Shown here: piece by piece, positions 59,169 through 64,000 of the stretch
Layout of the letters: each line of letters starts with the position of its first letter
Position numbering within the stretch: the first letter of the stretch is position 1
From: Dyella nitratireducens
GTDB lineage: Bacteria > Pseudomonadota > Gammaproteobacteria > Xanthomonadales > Rhodanobacteraceae
DNA length: 64,000 bases
Assembly (NCBI RefSeq): GCF_014642835.1
Contig: NZ_BMJA01000007.1
Span: 1-64,000, forward strand
Reading direction: 5' to 3'
Translations under genes and position numbers: made by a program
The notes under the pieces: model-generated
Database searches by the model: none
Told to the model about the DNA's origin: nothing
The model's input: only the letters and a program-made list of their open reading frames with translations

Positions 59169-60857
59169 TCAATGCCAGCCGGATTCGTGGTGCGTATCCG
59201 TGCCGGGGGTAAAGGACACCCCGCGCAACACCTCACCGAACTTGGCCGAACGCAGCGTGACGAAGCGTTCGTCCGCAGCACCCGCTACCGTGGTGTTCAA
59301 CAGCTCGTCGCGAATGGCTACCAGCTTGTCCGGATCGGCACCGGTGTCGCCGTTACCGCTGATGGTGGAGGTAACTGCCCAGATCGTAACCTTGCCGTCC
59401 TCATCCACCTGTCCGGTGATCTGGCGCAGGCCGTCAGTAGCCGGCGACCACGGCAAACCCGTCGCGGCGTTGGTGCCGGTGGGATAGCCATTCACCGTGT
59501 ACGGCTGGCCGAGATTCAGGCCTGCCTGCAGCGTATAGGCCAGCGTCCAGGATTGCGTATTGGCGTTGAACACCCACTTCTGCAAGCCCGCCGTGGTTTG
59601 CGCGGCGGCATGCGTGTACAGATCCGAGCCGCCTGCATAGCCATCGCCTTCGTCGGCGACGTACAAGGTATTCGCATCCGCAAACCACAAGGCGAAGGGG
59701 TAGGCCAGCGTCGTGGCTGTCTTGTTCGGCGTGGATGGGAAGCCAGCCAGGACGCACATGTTGTTGGGCAGGCCGCTGGTCTGCAGCGTGGATGCGTCAT
59801 AGGAAAGTGGGGCCGTCGGCAGCGGTGCGCCCGCGACCGGCACACCCACGCCACCCTTCGTGCAGGCCTTGCCGGTGGTATCGATGAAATAAACGGTATT
59901 CACACCGTTGCCGCCGCTGCCCTTGGTGACATACACCACGTTGTTGAACACGGTGATGCCGCGGAAGTTGTCGTCCTTGCCGATTTTGTCGGCCTTCGCA
60001 CCCAGCTCGGTGACTGAGAAACTCGCCAGCGGCTGAGGCATGACCGGATTCTGCAGCGACTCCGGCAGCGCCGACGGCACGATGTACTGCGCACCGGCGC
60101 CAAGGATCACGCCATCCGGCTGCGGGTTGGCACCATTGCCGGCGTTGCCCACGGTGTAGAACACGTTCGCGCCGTTGAGATTGTTGTAGATCGCTGCACG
60201 GCCATTGTTGCCGCTGTAGGCATTGGTCTCGGTAAAGCGGAAATGTCCGTTGCGATCCATCAGCGCTACGCCGCGATAAAACACTTGTCCATCGGGATTG
60301 GTGTCGTCGATCACCAGCGGCGTATTGCCGTTGGACGCGTCGATGGCATCGACCGGTGCGACATAACCCATGAACGTGAGATAGCGGCCATCCAGCGAAA
60401 GATGCAGGCCAAGTTCGGATTTGGAACTGAAGCTGGTGACGAATTGCCCTTCACGCGACGACGGATGCTGGTTGTTGGGCACTTCCAGCGAATCGATCAG
60501 CCAGCCGTTCGGCGTGATCTGGTCCAGGTAGATACGCGACGTAATGCCGAAGCTGCCATCGTAGAGATCGTTGTTCCACACGTAGGGATACGTGCCGTCG
60601 TACGGCGCACCGCTCGCCGCACCGCATGATCCACTGGCAGCCGGGCAATTCGGCGGCAACACCTCGCCCACCGTCACGTTGCTGGCGTTGTTGTCGTAGA
60701 CGCTGCGGCTTACCACCAGGTTGCCTGGCCAGAAATGGATATCGTGGTTCTGCCATGCATCGTTGGCATAAACCATGACGCCCGCGGCCAGCGCGGTGAT
60801 GGCAAGTGCTGCGGCGATGGGCGTGCGGCGAAAACGGAAGCGGGAAGTCGCGGTCAT
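59169..60857 (-). CDS. secreted TIGR03118-like beta-propeller protein
   Basis: This is a 562-residue protein. The N-terminus is a long signal peptide (RRTPIAAALAITALAAGVMV, then YANDAW). The mature part is rich in strand-turn repeats with GV/ITVFNNVVYVTKGSG, LWFADANTLYVADEGDGY and GLPWSPATDGLRQI, the beta-propeller style of TIGR03118-like exported proteins. A few Cys (residues about 70-77) may pair. No enzymatic role is evident. Confidence 0.7.
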   Translation of the reverse strand: MTATSRFRFRRTPIAAALAITALAAGVMVYANDAWQNHDIHFWPGNLVVSRSVYDNNASNVTVGEVLPPNCPAASGSCGAASGAPYDGTYPYVWNNDLYDGSFGITSRIYLDQITPNGWLIDSLEVPNNQHPSSREGQFVTSFSSKSELGLHLSLDGRYLTFMGYVAPVDAIDASNGNTPLVIDDTNPDGQVFYRGVALMDRNGHFRFTETNAYSGNNGRAAIYNNLNGANVFYTVGNAGNGANPQPDGVILGAGAQYIVPSALPESLQNPVMPQPLASFSVTELGAKADKIGKDDNFRGITVFNNVVYVTKGSGGNGVNTVYFIDTTGKACTKGGVGVPVAGAPLPTAPLSYDASTLQTSGLPNNMCVLAGFPSTPNKTATTLAYPFALWFADANTLYVADEGDGYAGGSDLYTHAAAQTTAGLQKWVFNANTQSWTLAYTLQAGLNLGQPYTVNGYPTGTNAATGLPWSPATDGLRQITGQVDEDGKVTIWAVTSTISGNGDTGADPDKLVAIRDELLNTTVAGAADERFVTLRSAKFGEVLRGVSFTPGTDTHHESGWH

Positions 60858-61027
60858 CGTGGTCTCCGGAGTGTGGGATGGAACGGAGTACTGCGCACAA
60901 CCCGGGCACGGTAATGCTAGGAAATGAAGGCTTGTTTACAGTGGTTGTTGCATGTGTGTTATGTGATGAACACGTGAAGATAATCAAGCAAACTATGGAC
61001 TCGCTTCACGCTTTGCCGTCAGCCTTT

Positions 61028-61101
61028 GTAGGTTGGGGTGTAAACCCCAACATCGCCATCTTGATCAGCACGGCAATGTTGGGGTTTGCACCCCAACCTA
61101 C
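61028..61101. repeat. GTAG-headed palindromic pair, copy 7
   Basis: Inverted arms with one mismatch (GTGTAAACC in the left arm) and a 22-bp spacer. It lies between the BBE oxidase stop and the start side of the propeller gene. Confidence 0.92.
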
Positions 61102-61129
61102 GAGAACATCATCAGCATGCAGTGCGTCG

Positions 61130-62932
61130 TTAGACCAAACGCGTAAACCCATCCGCACTCCACCGTTCACTCCCCACACCGTGATGCACAAAGAACAATC
61201 CTTCCGGATCGTACTTCCGCTTCACCGCCGCAAGCCGTGGATAGTTCGTCCCCCAGAACGCCTGCTGCCAATCGCGCTGGAAATAATCGCTTTCCGATAG
61301 ATACGCACCCGCATTCGGCGCCACTTTCAGCAATGCATCCATCGCGCGTCCGACGGCAGCGGCTTCGTCGCGCGCCTTCGGCAGATCCGGATCGGCGCCA
61401 GGCATGCCGGGATATGCAGGCGCGCCATTCCCCGCCATGATCGCCAGCGCGAAAGCATCCAGTACTTGCGGATTGGTTGCGATGTCGCGCGCAGCGGCGA
61501 TCGCTTCAGACGGCGCACCGGCCAAACCTTTGTTGAAGTGGAACTCGACATCCCATTGGCGCGTGCACGCAAAGATCGCATCGACCAGTTGCGCCTGACC
61601 GTCCTTGCGCAGCAAGGAGGCCGGCAGCCATGCCGATTTGAAGCTGTGAATAAACCAGCCCACCTCGCCCTGATCGCCAGCCCACAGCACATGCTGGCGT
61701 GGTGCACCGTCGCGATCATCGGGAATCATCACTCCGGGTACGTGCTGCCGGAAATACGCCGCATCCCAGAAATGCTGCGCAGGCACGGCAAGTATTTGCA
61801 TGGGTTTGACGAAGCTGTAGTCGTTGCTCGCATGCACCCAATCCAGAAACGGTTGCCAGATCGCTTGCGCCTGTTGCTGGCTCAAACCTTGGAACACCAT
61901 GGCGATATGCAACACGTTGTCGCCATGAAAGCGCATCTGTTCGCCCCAATGCGGATTGAATAGATCGCTCTGATAGAAACTGATGGCCTTGGCGATCAAG
62001 GCACGATAAGCAGCATCCGACGCCGCCTTGATATCCCCGAATACCGCGCCGAAAAACTCCGGCAGCGCGTGCGTGCGCAGCGTTACGCGCGTCACCACGC
62101 CAAGACTGCCGCCACCGCCGCCTTTGATGCCCCAGAACAGATCAGGGTTGGTGCATGCGTTGGCGATGCGTACTTCACCCTCTGCCGTCACGATCTCCGC
62201 TTCGATCAACCCCGCCGACGCCATACCGAACCGTTTGGAGAAACTACCGAAACCGCCGCTCTGAATCAGCCCGGCTACGCCCACCGTGCAACAACCGCCG
62301 CCTTGTACATAGCGTCCGGCACGCGTTGTTACGGCATCGTACGCGTCGATCCACATGGCGCCCGATTGCAGGCTCACCGCTGGCTGTGGCGCCCGCGTGC
62401 CTTCGCATCCCTGCCCCACGAAGGCGTCGTGCAAGTGGATGGCGTTCATGTGCCGCGTCCAGATCAGCAAGGAATCCGGTGCATCGGATGTGCCCTGGTA
62501 ACTATGCCCACCGCCTTTCACGACCAGGCGCAAGCGATGTTTGCTGGCGAAGCGGACAGCTGCCGCGACATCCGCTGCACTTTCCGCGGCTACCGCGTAT
62601 GCACTGGGCTGCGACAGCCAGGCATCGGCCCAGCCGCTGGTCTGGGTCAGCCCCGGCTGGTCGCCGATGTAGAACGGGTTTTTGATGTGCTTGAGCGCTT
62701 CATCACAAGCCGCTTTGGAGGCGGTGAACGGCAATTGCGGTTTCAGCAGCCGCCCGCCGACAGCTTGGTTGAGTTCGTCCCATTGGGCGGGTGATGGCCA
62801 GCCGGCCTGGCCGGGACGTACTCGTGCGTGGAACTTGCTGCCCGCTGCCCAGGGTGACCCGAGGGCGCCGGTCATGACGCCCGGCAGGAAAGGAATCGCC
62901 AATACCGCTTTCAATAACTCGCGCCTGTTCAT
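61130..62932 (-). CDS. BBE-type FAD-linked oxidoreductase, exported
   Basis: This is a 600-residue protein. The N-terminus MNRRELLKAVLAIPFLPGVM is a Tat-like signal. The FAD_binding_4 domain includes VVKGGGHSYQG (His143) and YVQGGGCCTVGVAG (Cys214/215); together they suggest bicovalent flavin. The C-terminal BBE motif is NYPRLAAVKRKYDPEGLFFV then HHGVG. The enzyme class oxidises alcohols, sugars or alkaloids with O2. The periplasmic location is inferred from the signal. Confidence 0.9.
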   Translation of the reverse strand: MNRRELLKAVLAIPFLPGVMTGALGSPWAAGSKFHARVRPGQAGWPSPAQWDELNQAVGGRLLKPQLPFTASKAACDEALKHIKNPFYIGDQPGLTQTSGWADAWLSQPSAYAVAAESAADVAAAVRFASKHRLRLVVKGGGHSYQGTSDAPDSLLIWTRHMNAIHLHDAFVGQGCEGTRAPQPAVSLQSGAMWIDAYDAVTTRAGRYVQGGGCCTVGVAGLIQSGGFGSFSKRFGMASAGLIEAEIVTAEGEVRIANACTNPDLFWGIKGGGGGSLGVVTRVTLRTHALPEFFGAVFGDIKAASDAAYRALIAKAISFYQSDLFNPHWGEQMRFHGDNVLHIAMVFQGLSQQQAQAIWQPFLDWVHASNDYSFVKPMQILAVPAQHFWDAAYFRQHVPGVMIPDDRDGAPRQHVLWAGDQGEVGWFIHSFKSAWLPASLLRKDGQAQLVDAIFACTRQWDVEFHFNKGLAGAPSEAIAAARDIATNPQVLDAFALAIMAGNGAPAYPGMPGADPDLPKARDEAAAVGRAMDALLKVAPNAGAYLSESDYFQRDWQQAFWGTNYPRLAAVKRKYDPEGLFFVHHGVGSERWSADGFTRLV

Positions 62933-63075
62933 GTCCCGCTCCGGTGGGTGGAATGGGGAAACTGTCGGTGTCAGGTGGCTATGGTTCTAGCGCGAAGGGA
63001 TGTGTAGTGATACGCGAGGGACGAGTGGTGGGATATCCGGGATGAAACAGGCAGGCAAAAAAGCTTCGGACCACC

Positions 63076-63149
63076 GTAGGTTGGGGTGCAAACCCCAACA
63101 TGACTGTGTCCATCAAGATGACAATGTTGGGGTTTGCACCCCAACCTAC
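63076..63149. repeat. GTAG-headed palindromic pair, copy 8
   Basis: Inverted 26-bp arms with a 22-bp spacer. The ketopantoate-reductase-like gene ends at the TAG formed by CTA (63146-63148) in the right arm. Confidence 0.92.
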
Positions 63150-64000
63150 GTTCTGGCCTCCCGTCCCCGCCGCGCCTCATACGCCTTCACATGCACGTAG
63201 GCCAACCGCAAGATCGGCAACTCCAGACCGGCAACCTTACCGCGCGTCAGCAGATCCCCGATCACATGATCGGCCTCTACCGCGCTGCCCTGCTCCAGAT
63301 CACGCATCATCGAAGCGCTCATCGTTGAGCCCGCATCCGTCAGCATGCCGCGAGAACGTTGCATGGCGGCATCCTTGGGCGCATGACCATTCGCTTCGGC
63401 CACCCGTCGACACTCCTCCAGCAGATCGAGAATGGCCCGCTCGCCACCCGGCGCCGCAACGATATCGCCGATCGGCGCGCGCATCAGGCAGGTAATGCCG
63501 GCCAGCGACGCGAGAAACACCCACTTGTCCCACATGTCCTGCAGGATGGTGGTACTCAGGCGCGAATCGAAACGGGCATTCGCCATCGCCTGTGCGATGT
63601 GTTCCACGCGCTGCGAGCGGCTGCCATCACGCTCACCGAAACTCAGGCCTGCCGCGGGGCCGAGATGACGCACCACGCCTTCCGCATCCAACGTCACAGG
63701 AATCACGCATTGACCACCGAGCACATGTTCGGCGCCAAATCGCGCATCGAGCAGATCCAGATGCTGCATGCCGTTGAGCAACGGCAAGATGGCCGTCTGG
63801 TTGCCGACGGCAGGTGCCATGTCTTCGATCGCTTGCGTCAAGTGATACGCCTTGCAACTCACGATGATCAGGTCGAACGTCTCGTTCAGCGCATTCGCTT
63901 GCATCGTGCGTGGCGGCGGCAAGTTGGCATCGCCCTGCGCGCTCCGAATCTGCAAGCCGTTGCGTGCCAGTGCTTCCGCACGCGCCTTGCGCACCAGGAA
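63146..64000 (-). CDS. ketopantoate reductase (PanE/ApbA) family protein, N-terminus outside window
   Basis: The frame is open to the right edge, so about the first 20-30 residues with the Rossmann GxGxxG are missing. Visible parts are FDLIIVSCKAYHL, LPLLNGMQHLDLL, CVIPVTLDAEGVVRHLGPAA and the C-domain KWVFLASLAGITCLMRAPIG with the catalytic lysine, then SASMMRDLEQGSAVEADHVI. PanE reduces 2-dehydropantoate for pantothenate synthesis; paralogues of other specificity are common, so no symbol is given. The stop is inside the GTAG repeat. Confidence 0.85.
   Translation of the reverse strand, partial: FLVRKARAEALARNGLQIRSAQGDANLPPPRTMQANALNETFDLIIVSCKAYHLTQAIEDMAPAVGNQTAILPLLNGMQHLDLLDARFGAEHVLGGQCVIPVTLDAEGVVRHLGPAAGLSFGERDGSRSQRVEHIAQAMANARFDSRLSTTILQDMWDKWVFLASLAGITCLMRAPIGDIVAAPGGERAILDLLEECRRVAEANGHAPKDAAMQRSRGMLTDAGSTMSASMMRDLEQGSAVEADHVIGDLLTRGKVAGLELPILRLAYVHVKAYEARRGREART

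Noticed and set aside
1-64000. CRISPR array, rRNA or tRNA genes
   Set aside because: The recurring repeats are inverted palindromes scattered between genes, not regularly spaced direct repeats. No tRNA cloverleaf or rRNA segment was recognised by eye.

Overview
The window looks like chromosome from a gammaproteobacterium of the Xanthomonadales, most likely the Rhodanobacteraceae (Dyella/Rhodanobacter/Luteibacter-like). That assignment rests on protein style, GC-rich codon use in the right-hand 50 kb, and many GTAG-headed and CATTCCGGCGAA-type intergenic palindromes. It is an inference; no rRNA or other taxonomic marker is present.

Positions 1-9.3 kb form an accessory island with visibly lower G+C. 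It opens with the start of an IS3-family transposase, an integrase fragment and an IS5-family remnant. Next comes a cassette of small unknown genes bounded by two inward-facing paralogous small ORFs (1498-1761 and 3197-3391), each preceded by a similar hairpin-rich leader. After a secreted BP74_N-like protein lies the most notable locus of the window. It is a tightly overlapping minus-strand operon (8749 to 4653) encoding an XRE regulator, a membrane-anchored zinc-ribbon/OB-fold protein, a DnaJ-domain protein, an E1-like enzyme, a ubiquitin-like protein, an E2-like enzyme with a C-terminal zinc ribbon, and a JAB/JAMM protease. Together they form a complete activation, conjugation and deconjugation set related to Bil-type antiphage systems, with unusual accessory parts. 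Three copies of a TCACATATGTGA-type operator lie upstream of the regulator.

Positions 9.7-28 kb mix small accessory and housekeeping genes. They include a YkgJ-type cysteine-cluster protein, a UPF0175 antitoxin beside a frameshifted PIN-like toxin, a flavin amine oxidase followed by a thiamine-diphosphate 2-oxoacid decarboxylase, a cysteine desulfurase with an unknown partner, a VanX-like protein, a TacA/TacT-type toxin-antitoxin pair, an aldo-keto reductase, a GAF-GAF-GGDEF-EAL protein and a TfoX-like protein. Several gene remnants lie near 27 kb.

Positions 28-64 kb hold a two-gene class II lanthipeptide locus (LanM plus a five-cysteine precursor), an Lrp-type regulator divergent from alanine dehydrogenase, a KGG-repeat stress protein, a copper-type P-ATPase with its MerR regulator, a ClC channel, an ABC exporter, a large MscS-type channel, a HEHTH-motif candidate zinc protease, an AraC regulator, secreted hydrolases, a barnase/barstar pair, MsrA, a second GGDEF-EAL protein, a heme-oxygenase-fold protein and a BBE-type FAD oxidase. 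A partial ketopantoate reductase runs off the right edge. Eight paired GTAG...CTAC repeats, one half copy and one variant are scattered from 26.6 to 63.1 kb. Six flanking genes take their stop codon from inside a copy.
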